Assembly (NCBI GenBank): GCA_023229065.1
Contig: JALNZZ010000138.1
Coordinates: 1 to 5,484 of the forward strand
Direction of reading: 5' to 3'
From: Porticoccaceae bacterium
GTDB lineage: Bacteria > Pseudomonadota > Gammaproteobacteria > Pseudomonadales > Porticoccaceae
Length of the DNA stretch: 5,484 nucleotides
The translations under genes were made by a program, and so were the position numbers. The notes beneath the pieces were generated by a model, which saw only the letters and a program-made list of their open reading frames with translations, had not been told where the DNA came from and searched no databases. Numbering within the stretch: position 1 is the stretch's first letter; every line of letters begins with the position of its first letter. Below are positions 1-5,484 of this stretch, piece after piece.

Positions 1-579
1 CTGCCGAACCACCTCGATGACGAGGCGGTGATCAATGCTATCCGCCCGGAAAAAGATGTCGACGGTTTCACTCTGATCAACGCTGGTGCCCTGGCGGTGG
101 GACAGAACAGTCTGGTGCCCTGCACTCCGCTGGGCTCGCTGATGTTGCTCAAAGACCAGCTGGGAGATCTGTCAGGCCTCCATGCCGTGGTAGTGGGGCG
201 CTCCAATATCGTGGGCAAGCCCATGGCGCATTTGCTGCTGCAGGAAAACTGCACAGTGACTATTGCCCACTCCCGAACCCGCAATCTGGCGGAGGTGTGC
301 CGTCAGGCCGATATTTTAGTGGCTGCAGTGGGGCGGCCGCGCTTCATTCAAGGTGACTGGATCAAGCCCGGTGCGACCGTGATCGACGTCGGTATCAACC
401 GCATTGAAGAGGATGGCCGCAATCGCCTGGTCGGCGATGTAGACTTCGACGCGGCTGTTGATGTCGCTGCTGCCATCACACCCGTGCCCGGTGGTGTTGG
501 CCCCATGACAATTGCCTGCCTGATGTACAACACAGTGGCAGCGGCCAGGGCTGCCCACGGGCTTGAGGCTCCCAGGTAA
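1..579 (+). CDS. folD: FolD, methylene-THF dehydrogenase/cyclohydrolase, 5' end cut off by window
   Basis: This bifunctional cytosolic enzyme oxidises 5,10-methylene-THF with NAD(P)+ to methenyl-THF and hydrolyses that to 10-formyl-THF. The frame is open from base 1, so the GTG at 28 is an internal valine and not the start. The visible 192 codons are about two thirds of a usual ~285-residue FolD; the N-terminal part with the catalytic Lys is outside the window. Numbering from the first codon, visible motifs are the EKDVDGF segment (17-23), PCTP-x-G (40-45), the Rossmann-domain signature GRSNIVGKP (66-74), GDWIKPGATVIDVGIN (about 118-133) and the C-terminal signature PGGVGPMT (163-170). These match E. 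coli FolD nearly motif for motif. It ends in TAA, 7 nt before purU, so the two are almost certainly co-transcribed. Identification is secure; which methylene-THF source it serves cannot be seen here. Confidence 0.96.
   Translation: MPNHLDDEAVINAIRPEKDVDGFTLINAGALAVGQNSLVPCTPLGSLMLLKDQLGDLSGLHAVVVGRSNIVGKPMAHLLLQENCTVTIAHSRTRNLAEVCRQADILVAAVGRPRFIQGDWIKPGATVIDVGINRIEEDGRNRLVGDVDFDAAVDVAAAITPVPGGVGPMTIACLMYNTVAAARAAHGLEAPR
574..579 (+). promoter_or_regulatory. Ribosome binding site deciding the purU start
   Basis: AGGTAA at the very end of folD contains an AGGT core 9 nt before the ATG at 587. The frame is also open from a TTG at 563, inside folD, but that codon has no such site and would add eight residues not expected in PurU. 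The Shine-Dalgarno overlaps the folD stop codon, which implies translational coupling. Confidence 0.6.
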
Positions 580-586
580 GCGACCC

Positions 587-1465
587 ATGACTCCTATTGA
601 TCAAGTGCAGGACAATTATATTCTCACCGCCAGCTGCCGCGCCGGAACGGGCGTGGTCGCCGGGGTGACAACTTTTCTGGCGGATCGCAACTGCTATATC
701 TGTGCTCTGGAGCAGTTTGATGACGAGTCGACAGATAAATTCTTTATGCGAGCGGTTTTTCGTCCCCAGCAGGGTTCGCCCTCGATCGACGAAATCCGTC
801 AGAGTTTCCCTCTGGTGGCGAGTCGCTTTGACATGACCTGGGCAATCCACGACCCGAATGTGCCTACCAAGGTGTTGATTCTGGTGTCGAAGTTCGACCA
901 CTGCCTGGCAGACTTGTTGTACCGGCAGCGGATTGGCGATCTCAATATGGATATCGTCGCTGTGGTGTCGAACCACACGATTTTACAGGGAATGGCAGAG
1001 CGGGACGGCGTGCCCTTTATCTATTTGCCGGTTTCCAGGGACAACAAAGCCCAGCAGGAAGCTCGGCTGTTGGAAGTCATCAAGGAAACAGGTGCTGAAC
1101 TGGTAATCCTCGCTCGCTATATGCAGATATTATCTGACCAACTCTGCGCTGAGTTGGCGGGCCGTTGTATCAATATTCACCACTCCTTTTTGCCGGGTTT
1201 CAAGGGTGCGAAGCCCTATCATCAGGCTTTTGATCGCGGCGTAAAATTAATCGGGGCCACCGCCCACTATGTTACGGCTGACCTCGATGAAGGCCCCATC
1301 ATCGAGCAGGTGGTTACTCGTGTAGACCACAATCACAAGCCCCATCATCTTGTGCGGGTGGGCCGTGACAACGAGAGCCTGGCCCTGGCGCGGGCGGTCA
1401 AATACCATATCGAGCGCCGCGTGTTCCTCGATAGCGGCAAAACCGTCGTATTTCTTGGTAGTTGA
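587..1465 (+). CDS. purU: PurU, formyltetrahydrofolate deformylase (10-formyl-THF hydrolase)
   Basis: This enzyme hydrolyses 10-formyl-THF to THF and formate in the cytosol, regenerating free folate. The 292-residue product has the usual PurU length and two-domain layout. An N-terminal ACT regulatory domain spans about 8-85 and includes the characteristic DKFFMR at 50-55. A formyltransferase-fold catalytic domain runs from about K95 to 275. The catalytic triad of the GART/PurN fold is intact: N196 and H198 in NIHHSFLPGF, and D234 in DLDEGPII. The segments GATAHYV (223-229) and GAKPYHQAF (207-215) also match E. coli PurU. The start is the ATG at 587 with an SD in the folD tail. In E. coli PurU is controlled by methionine and glycine through the ACT domain; that control is only inferred here. 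Pairing with folD suggests an operon turning methylene-THF into formate plus THF, as in sarcosine/glycine betaine and other methyl-group catabolic clusters. Confidence 0.96.
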   Translation: MTPIDQVQDNYILTASCRAGTGVVAGVTTFLADRNCYICALEQFDDESTDKFFMRAVFRPQQGSPSIDEIRQSFPLVASRFDMTWAIHDPNVPTKVLILVSKFDHCLADLLYRQRIGDLNMDIVAVVSNHTILQGMAERDGVPFIYLPVSRDNKAQQEARLLEVIKETGAELVILARYMQILSDQLCAELAGRCINIHHSFLPGFKGAKPYHQAFDRGVKLIGATAHYVTADLDEGPIIEQVVTRVDHNHKPHHLVRVGRDNESLALARAVKYHIERRVFLDSGKTVVFLGS

Positions 1466-1471
1466 GTCAAG

Positions 1472-1493
1472 CAGCGGATACCTGTATCCGCTG
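1472..1493 (+). terminator. Perfect 9-bp hairpin between purU and the permease gene
   Basis: CAGCGGATA, a CCTG loop and TATCCGCTG form a perfect 9-bp stem with a 4-nt loop, starting 6 nt after the purU stop. What follows is TCCTTCC and not a run of T, so it is a poor match to a classical rho-independent terminator. It may be a partial terminator, an mRNA 3'-end stabiliser of the folD-purU message, or a processing site. Its presence leaves open whether the permease and methyltransferase belong to the folD-purU transcript. Confidence 0.5.
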
Positions 1494-1519
1494 TCCTTCC
1501 GTCCAGTCTGGGCAATTCC

Positions 1520-2263
1520 ATGATCACAGATCCGCTGTTTTATCTGTGTGCCATCCCCGCTGTACTGTTGTTCGGCATGTCAAAAGGAGGCCTGGGCGGC
1601 GGCCTGGCGATGCTGTCGGTACCGCTGCTGGCTCTGGTGATTTCACCGCTGCAAGGTGCTGCCATTTTACTGCCGATCCTGGTGGTGATGGATGTGGTGG
1701 CAGTGTGGATCTTCCGCCATCATTGGAGTCGTGCCAATATCCGTACTTCGGTGCCGGGTGCAGTGGCAGGTATCATAGCTGGCGGCTTGTTTTTTCCTTT
1801 TCTGTCCGATGATGGGCTGAAAATTCTCGTCGGCTTGCTGTCTGTTGTGTTTGGTGCTGACTACTGGCTGCGCAAGGCACCCGCCAAAGCGGCGGGGGTC
1901 AGCGCGGTAAAGGGCAACTTCTGGGGCATGGTGTCGGGTTTTTCCAGCTTCAGTATCCATGCTGGCGGTACTCCTATCAGTGTCTACTATCTGCCTCAGC
2001 GTATGGATAAGCGCGAGTTGATGGGCACCTTTGCCATATTTTTTGCCATCGTCAATGCGCTGAAGCTGGTGCCCTATGCACTGCTCGGCCAGTTCTCTAC
2101 CGAAAATCTGGCCACTGCCCTGGTGCTGACGCCGGTGGCTCCCCTCGGCGTGATGATTGGGTTTAAAGTACTCAACAAAATCAGCAACACCCTGGTATAC
2201 CAACTGAGTTATGGGTTTCTGGTCGTAGTGGGGGTAAAGCTGCTGTGGGAGGGGCTGGCGTGA
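1520..2263 (+). CDS. TauE/SafE family membrane permease (putative sulfite/sulfonate exporter)
   Basis: This is an inner-membrane protein of 247 residues, the usual size for TauE/SafE permeases, with seven to eight hydrophobic segments (roughly 6-18, 29-65, 73-95, 97-115, 134-157, 163-190, 193-215 and 222-245). The family shows two related half-repeats, each with a glycine-rich re-entrant stretch. Here these are GMSKGGLGGG at 19-28 and GFSSFSIHAGGTP at 140-152, the latter followed by the family-like PQRMDKRELMGT. Characterised members are linked to export of sulfite, sulfoacetate or related organosulfur anions, but the family is broad and the substrate cannot be read from sequence. The ATG at 1520 has no strong SD; no better start precedes it. 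Its stop overlaps the downstream methyltransferase start by 4 nt. The family call is firm and the substrate is open. Confidence 0.88.
   Translation: MITDPLFYLCAIPAVLLFGMSKGGLGGGLAMLSVPLLALVISPLQGAAILLPILVVMDVVAVWIFRHHWSRANIRTSVPGAVAGIIAGGLFFPFLSDDGLKILVGLLSVVFGADYWLRKAPAKAAGVSAVKGNFWGMVSGFSSFSIHAGGTPISVYYLPQRMDKRELMGTFAIFFAIVNALKLVPYALLGQFSTENLATALVLTPVAPLGVMIGFKVLNKISNTLVYQLSYGFLVVVGVKLLWEGLA
2248..2252 (+). promoter_or_regulatory. Strong Shine-Dalgarno setting the GTG start of the methyltransferase
   Basis: GGAGG lies within GGGAGGGG, 7 nt upstream of GTG at 2260. It sits in the last codons of the permease gene. It favours GTG 2260 over the GTG at 2245, which precedes this site. The GTGA overlap of start and stop implies translational coupling. 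Confidence 0.75.
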
Positions 2264-3498
2264 TAGCGTCAACGAAGGCAGCAGAGACGAAAGCAGTGTC
2301 GACAGCCAGTGCCCACGCTGACCGTTTCGATGAGCTCGATCAGCTGCTGGTGGCGCAGGCACACTTTTGGCAAATCCGCCCTTTTCATTCTCGAGAATTG
2401 GTTTGGCGCCATAGCCACCCCGATCTCTGTACCGCCCTGCTGGAGTTAACCGCTGACGATGTGGCCCAGCTGGAATCGAATACCACAGCCCTGGCTCACT
2501 GGTTGCGGCCCTGGTTGGGCAATGATGGCGAGCGTCTTCTGGCACTGGAGCGGTTGGTACCTTTGCCTCAGCGTTCACTGGCTGTTCCGCTGCGTTTTGA
2601 TACCGGCATCCCTGGCAGGAAATGGCAGCAGGTACAGGCGCTGGCCGCCGTTTTGCCTGCCGAGCAGCAGCCGGTGTTGGAGTGGTGTGCAGGCAAAGGT
2701 TACCTGGGGCGACTGCTGGCCCAGGTGGATGGCCGCGATGTCGTCAGTCTCGAATGGCAGGAAACGTTGTGTCGAGCTGGCCAGAGTGCGGCTGATGAGG
2801 CCTCTCTACCAGTGCGCTTTGTGCAGGCCGATGCCCTTGCTGACAGCAGTGTTGGTTGGTTGCCGACGAATGGCCAGGTAGTGGCTTTGCACGCTTGCGG
2901 CGATTTACACACCACCCTGATGCGTCATTGGGTGGCAAGTGACAGCCAGCGGCTGACGTTATCCCCCTGTTGTTATCACCTGATCGGTAGTGATGGTTAT
3001 CTCCCTCTCTCCAAGCGTGCCGCCGCCAGCCGTTTGCGACTGGCAAAGCTGGATCTGCAGTTGCCGTTGCGAGAGGTTGTCACCGGGGGGCGGGGAGCAG
3101 GGCGCAAGCGGCACATTGAGGTACTGTGGCGGTTGGCCTTTGACGAATGGCAACGAGAAGAGCGAGGCTGTGATCAATACTTGCCGTTGCCGGCATTTCC
3201 CAAAAGCTTTCTGGCAGGCAGCTTCGCGGATTTTGTGGTCTGGGCAGCGCAAACCAAGGGGCTTGCCCCGCCGAGTTCATTGAATGAGGCGCATTGGCTG
3301 CAGTGCGGGCAAGCGCGCTTGTCGCTGGTACGGCGGATGGAGCTGGTCAGCCACTTGTTCCGCCGACCGCTGGAGGTGTGGCTGCTGCTGGACAGGGCAC
3401 TGTATCTTGCGGAGCATGGCGCGCGGGTGCGAATCGGTACTTTCTGCGACTGGTCGGTAACCCCGCGCAACCTTGTGATTGACGCGCAGCGCGCTTAA
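2260..3498 (+). CDS. SAM-dependent methyltransferase, GSTCD/TRM13-like (Methyltransf_32 type), target unknown
   Basis: This is a probable cytosolic class I SAM-dependent methyltransferase of 412 residues from GTG 2260, which overlaps the permease stop as GTGA. The start is supported by a strong SD; there is no early ATG. The N-terminal ~130 residues are an uncharacterised region (PFHSRELVW near 45). The Rossmann core begins with VLEWCAGKGYLG at 139-150 (SAM-binding motif I). It continues with the acidic residue after strand 2 in VVSLEW (E165), QADAL at 189-193, then ALHACGDLH at 209-217 and SPCCYH at 235-240. The CAGKG, HACG and PCCYH combination resembles the methyltransferase domain of vertebrate GSTCD and, more distantly, TRM13 tRNA 2'-O-methyltransferases. 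The C-terminal ~140 residues (FPKSF 313-317, RRPLEVW 368-374, GTFCD 393-397, TPRN 401-404) have no role I can name. A substrate is not predictable; an RNA target is only a guess from the TRM13 resemblance. Confidence 0.8.
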   Translation: MIASTKAAETKAVSTASAHADRFDELDQLLVAQAHFWQIRPFHSRELVWRHSHPDLCTALLELTADDVAQLESNTTALAHWLRPWLGNDGERLLALERLVPLPQRSLAVPLRFDTGIPGRKWQQVQALAAVLPAEQQPVLEWCAGKGYLGRLLAQVDGRDVVSLEWQETLCRAGQSAADEASLPVRFVQADALADSSVGWLPTNGQVVALHACGDLHTTLMRHWVASDSQRLTLSPCCYHLIGSDGYLPLSKRAAASRLRLAKLDLQLPLREVVTGGRGAGRKRHIEVLWRLAFDEWQREERGCDQYLPLPAFPKSFLAGSFADFVVWAAQTKGLAPPSSLNEAHWLQCGQARLSLVRRMELVSHLFRRPLEVWLLLDRALYLAEHGARVRIGTFCDWSVTPRNLVIDAQRA

Positions 3499-3514
3499 AA
3501 GACCATCTCAAAAG

Positions 3515-3539
3515 CCTGGCTGTACATGCGGTGCCCAGG
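3515..3539 (-). terminator. Weak terminator-like hairpin for the MFS gene, in the convergent gap
   Basis: On the minus strand CCTGG, a 15-nt loop and CCAGG form a 5-bp stem followed by CTTTTG, beginning 5 nt after the MFS stop. The same stem read on the plus strand has no T-run, so it would serve the MFS gene better than the methyltransferase. The stem is short and a competing pairing exists (GTACA 3522-3526 with TGTAC 3540-3544). The whole 46-nt gap between the convergent stops has no other signal. Confidence 0.3.
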
Positions 3540-3544
3540 TGTAC

Positions 3545-4774
3545 TCACACCCGTGCCGACTCGTCGATTTTGCGAAACGACGCGGATAGGTACCACATCA
3601 GCAATACCCCCATGGCGAGTAGTACAGCGGCAATGGTCATAGCCCAGCTGGGACCTAGGTGCTTGCTGATAAAGGCCAGTGGAATGGTTCCTATAGGGGC
3701 AAGGCTAAGGGACATCATGGTGATGGTGGTGACTCGCCCGCGGATATAATCTTCGGCCATCAGCTGCACTGAGGTGTGCACCAGGGTTTGGGAAAACACT
3801 GATGCGGCGTAGATGCCGACCACCGTCAACACGCCCATCCAGAAGAGCGGTGCGTGAGAAAACAGAAGCAGAAAGAAGGCCATGCACAGGGTGCCGATCA
3901 CCATGGGTTTTACTAATCTGCCTTCTCCCAGCAAACCCATGATTATTGAGCCCAGCAGGCCGCCGATGCCCATGGCACCCATCATAATGCCCAGCCCGCT
4001 GCCGCCGGCCTGCCAGATGTCATCTACAAACACCACCATCAAATTCTGTAGTGGCACAACGATCAGCATCGGCAGGATGCCAAACAAGATCACCAGCCCC
4101 AAGCTGCGGTTGCGAACGATATAGATAAACCCGTTGGCAGTTTCGCGAAAAAACCCTTGTCGCATGGTATTGCTGGCCGGGTAGTCTTGCAGCCTGAAAG
4201 TACACAGTAGCGACAAGACATGCACCACCAACAAAAATACATAGCAGTACACCATGCCGGCCAGGTCTGCCAGAATGCCGACAATGGCGGGGCTGGTCAT
4301 ACGCGCGATATTGATGCCAGCGGATATCATCGCCGTGGCTTTGCCGAGGCTGGGCTTGCCAACGGCCTCGACCAGCATGGCGGTGCGTGCCGGCATAATA
4401 AACGGAAAGGCGATGCTCGCTGCTGCAGCACTGATCAGCAAAAAGCCAAAGTTAAGATGCCCGGTGACCAGCAGCACTAGAATGAGGCTCTCGGCAGCCA
4501 CCACCGCTGTTTGAGCAATGGCCATCAATCGTCGGCGCTCGAAACGATCGATGACAACACCCGAGATCAGCGACATTACCAGCATGCAGACGGCGGAGAC
4601 CAGGTTGATATAAGCCAGAGCCATCTCGTCGCCGGTCAGTTCCCACGCCAGTAAAGAGCGCAGCAGGACCGTCGCGAAAAAGCCGAAGAACAAGGCCGTA
4701 TTACCCGCGAATAGCCAGCGAAACTGATCGTTGTTAGAGAGTCTTTTCCAATTGCTGTGAGCGGAAAACTTCAT
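3545..4774 (-). CDS. MFS transporter, MFS_3/EntS-like exporter, substrate unknown
   Basis: This is an inner-membrane major facilitator of 409 residues, the usual length for a 12-helix MFS protein, and hydrophobic segments span nearly the whole chain. After a short polar N-terminus with F18-R-W-L-F, TM1 covers about 20-42 and TM2 about 53-75. The MFS motif A GVVIDRFERRR follows at 72-82 with the key Asp76. The helix-5 region carries GINIARMTSPAIVG, and a second-half loop carries RGRV (345-348) followed by the PIG region typical of MFS_3 proteins such as EntS and related drug/siderophore exporters. The chosen start, ATG at 4774, has AAGGAA 12 nt upstream. An upstream in-frame Met at 4870 would add 32 atypical residues. 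It converges on the methyltransferase and lies 324 nt downstream of a CysH-like gene on the same strand. Proton-driven efflux is likely from family knowledge; the cargo is not deducible. Confidence 0.88.
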   Translation of the reverse strand: MKFSAHSNWKRLSNNDQFRWLFAGNTALFFGFFATVLLRSLLAWELTGDEMALAYINLVSAVCMLVMSLISGVVIDRFERRRLMAIAQTAVVAAESLILVLLVTGHLNFGFLLISAAAASIAFPFIMPARTAMLVEAVGKPSLGKATAMISAGINIARMTSPAIVGILADLAGMVYCYVFLLVVHVLSLLCTFRLQDYPASNTMRQGFFRETANGFIYIVRNRSLGLVILFGILPMLIVVPLQNLMVVFVDDIWQAGGSGLGIMMGAMGIGGLLGSIIMGLLGEGRLVKPMVIGTLCMAFFLLLFSHAPLFWMGVLTVVGIYAASVFSQTLVHTSVQLMAEDYIRGRVTTITMMSLSLAPIGTIPLAFISKHLGPSWAMTIAAVLLAMGVLLMWYLSASFRKIDESARV

Positions 4775-4786
4775 GTCGCTGGGCAA

Positions 4787-4792
4787 TTCCTT
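4787..4792 (-). promoter_or_regulatory. Probable Shine-Dalgarno of the MFS gene
   Basis: Read on the minus strand this is AAGGAA, 12 nt before the ATG at 4774. The spacing is longer than ideal, but it is the best site near any candidate start and supports 4774 over the upstream Met codon at 4870. Confidence 0.45.
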
Positions 4793-4822
4793 GCGAAGAC
4801 GCGGTCGACCGTTGGTAAGTAA

Positions 4823-4844
4823 GCCCAGAAGCCACACACTGGGC
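4823..4844 (-). terminator. Hairpin with short T-rich tail in the MFS leader
   Basis: On the minus strand GCCCAG, a 10-nt loop and CTGGGC form a 6-bp GC-rich stem, extendable by a G-T and an A-T pair. It is followed by TTACTT, ending about 48 nt before the MFS start. It could be a weak terminator or attenuator in the 5' leader. The tail is too poor in T for a firm call. Confidence 0.3.
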
Positions 4845-4856
4845 CTCTGGCGTATG

Positions 4857-4876
4857 GCGCACCTGAGCAAGTGCGC
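4857..4876. repeat. Inverted repeat GCGCAC-N8-GTGCGC upstream of the MFS gene
   Basis: The 6-bp arms are perfect and spaced by 8 nt, 83-102 nt upstream of the MFS ATG. They could be an RNA hairpin next to the one at 4823-4844, or the operator of a dimeric repressor as often found before efflux genes. No regulator gene is visible in the window to support the operator reading. Confidence 0.35.
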
Positions 4877-5006
4877 GTCAGTATTTGCAATGCCATTTTA
4901 ACGGCGGCGAGAATGACGAAAACTCGCCAGAGTGATGATAGCGGGGGTGAAAGTGCTCTAGCGCAGTATTGTAGCGTACAAGAGGGGAGGAACGGCGATA
5001 GGTGCT

Positions 5007-5041
5007 TGTGGACCCTCAAGATGCTAGCCATCAGGTCCACA
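5007..5041. repeat. Long inverted repeat TGTGGACC...GGTCCACA with nested inner stem
   Basis: The 8-bp perfect arms (5007-5014 and 5034-5041) enclose 19 nt. Inside lies a second pair, GATG (5020-5023) with CATC (5029-5032), so the transcript could fold as a stem with an internal loop and a 5-nt cap. It lies 58 nt downstream of the CysH-like stop on that gene's strand. No T-run follows on either strand, so it is not a standard intrinsic terminator. It may be a 3'-end structure or a binding site. Confidence 0.45.
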
Positions 5042-5098
5042 GCAAAACTTATAGCAAGGCGCACTTCTTAGGCTGTTGGCAAAGAAAGCGCATTCAAC

Positions 5099-5484
5099 TC
5101 AGGCTGACGTGTGCAGCCCGCACTCCCGGCCGTCGAGCACCTTGGTTGGGTCAAAGTAGTGACGGCAGGTGGGCAGGTCGTGGGCCTCTACATAAGCCTG
5201 TAATTGCTCTTCGCTCCAGTAGAAAATAGGCGCGACTCTGAGCAGACCGCGATTGTCGATGCTGAGAATATCGAGAGACTTGCGGAAATCTGTTTCCTGT
5301 TGCCGGATGCCCGTTATCCAGACTTGACCCTGGAGGTCATCGAGCGCTCTCTGAAATGGCTCCAGCTTGACCTGTCGGGTGAACTCCTGGTGCAGAGCTT
5401 CGTCATCGTCCGGGTGAGGAATGCCGCCCATCAGGGCATTGCGACGCTCGGCGGTCATCAGCGGGATATAGATACGAAAATCCA
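5099..5484 (-). CDS. CysH-like PAPS reductase family protein, N-terminal part outside window
   Basis: The frame stays open through the window edge, so the Met at 5458 is probably internal and 127 C-terminal codons are visible. Counting from that Met, the segment VKLEPFQRAL (30-39), WITGIRQQETDFR (47-59), LRVAPIFYW (73-81) and AYVEAHDLP (88-96) line up with E. coli CysH (KVEP, FAGLRREQ, VLPIIDW, YLQKHGL). The chain ends RECGLHTSA, holding the catalytic Cys of the ECGLH motif (C113). PAPS reductase makes sulfite from PAPS with thioredoxin. The paired cysteines that bind a 4Fe-4S cluster in APS reductases are absent from the visible part, favouring the cluster-free PAPS type. Oddly, the roughly 30-residue stretch between the HGL equivalent and ECGLH, containing the conserved GD-x-HTT in E. 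coli, is replaced by only 15 residues (P96-G110). It may therefore be a variant with another substrate. The ATP/PAPS-binding N-terminus cannot be checked. Confidence 0.75.
   Translation of the reverse strand, partial: DFRIYIPLMTAERRNALMGGIPHPDDDEALHQEFTRQVKLEPFQRALDDLQGQVWITGIRQQETDFRKSLDILSIDNRGLLRVAPIFYWSEEQLQAYVEAHDLPTCRHYFDPTKVLDGRECGLHTSA

Larger units (their letters stand above)
4775..5098. other. 324-nt intergenic region, structured, no convincing gene
   Basis: This lies between the MFS start and the CysH-like stop, both on the minus strand. Short open frames on both strands lack a Shine-Dalgarno and any recognisable protein character. It contains three inverted repeats (listed separately). 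Two AT-rich candidate minus-strand -10 hexamers are TACAAT (4973 to 4968) and TAAAAT (4900 to 4895), but neither has a good -35 at the proper distance. TAGCG occurs three times (4939, 4959, 4972), which may be chance. The size and structure suggest that the MFS gene has its own promoter and a leader of about 100-200 nt. Confidence 0.6.

Noticed and set aside
28..30. GTG as the folD start codon
   Set aside because: The frame is open back to base 1 and codes for LPNHLDDEA, which matches FolD sequence upstream of EKDVDGF, so the gene begins outside the window.
476..976. 166-codon minus-strand open frame over folD and purU
   Set aside because: It is antisense to two certain genes and has no family character or ribosome binding site.
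1667..2578. 303-codon minus-strand open frame
   Set aside because: It lies antisense across the permease and methyltransferase genes, its protein is rich in His, Arg and Gln without any recognisable domain, and both plus-strand genes are well supported.
4750..4770. lac-operator-like string containing TTGCTGTGAGCGGAAAAC
   Set aside because: It resembles half of lacO by chance, lies inside the MFS coding region and has no matching symmetric half.
4968..4973. Minus-strand promoter with TACAAT as -10
   Set aside because: The hexamer is good but no acceptable -35 or extended -10 lies at the right distance, so it is mentioned only within the intergenic entry.
4939..4976. Three TAGCG pentamers as a regulatory direct repeat
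   Set aside because: Spacing is irregular (20 and 13 nt) and pentamers recur by chance at this density.
4771..5064. 97-codon minus-strand open frame filling the intergenic region
   Set aside because: It overlaps the MFS start, has no good Shine-Dalgarno and no recognisable composition or motif. The 4871-5071 plus-strand frame fails for the same reasons.
5099..5458. A complete 119-residue small protein starting at 5458
   Set aside because: The frame continues past the window edge with DFRIYIPL in front of that Met, and the CysH homology requires an N-terminal nucleotide-binding part.

Overview
The window looks like chromosomal DNA of a gammaproteobacterium. It is moderately GC-rich, with tightly packed genes, proteobacterial-type FolD and PurU, and clear Shine-Dalgarno sequences. 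The style suggests a marine Cellvibrionales/Halieaceae-like genome, but that is an impression from protein character and not a proven placement. No RNA gene, insertion sequence, CRISPR array, integrase or attachment site is visible.

Positions 1-3498, plus strand: four co-directional genes. The 3' two thirds of folD (5,10-methylene-THF dehydrogenase/cyclohydrolase) is followed after 7 nt by purU (10-formyl-THF hydrolase). After a 54-nt gap holding a perfect 9-bp hairpin come a TauE/SafE-family membrane permease and a SAM-dependent methyltransferase of the GSTCD/TRM13-like type. The methyltransferase starts at a GTG that overlaps the permease stop codon. FolD and PurU together convert methylene-THF to free THF plus formate. 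That is a typical outlet for one-carbon units from methyl-group catabolism, and the upstream genes that would name the substrate lie outside the window.

Positions 3545-4774, minus strand: a full-length MFS exporter of the MFS_3/EntS-like type, convergent with the methyltransferase. A weak terminator-like hairpin lies in the 46-nt gap between the two stop codons.

Positions 4775-5098: a 324-nt stretch with no convincing gene. It holds three inverted repeats and would act as the leader of the MFS gene and the trailer of the next gene.

Positions 5099-5484, minus strand: the C-terminal part of a CysH-like (PAPS reductase family) protein, cut by the window edge. It keeps the catalytic ECGLH ending but lacks the segment that normally precedes it.

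Nothing here proves a new system. The most unusual items are the shortened CysH-like C-terminus, the coupled permease-methyltransferase pair and the structured 324-nt intergenic region. A sulfur theme (possible sulfite-producing enzyme, possible sulfite exporter) and a one-carbon theme (FolD/PurU) are both present, but the link between them is inference.
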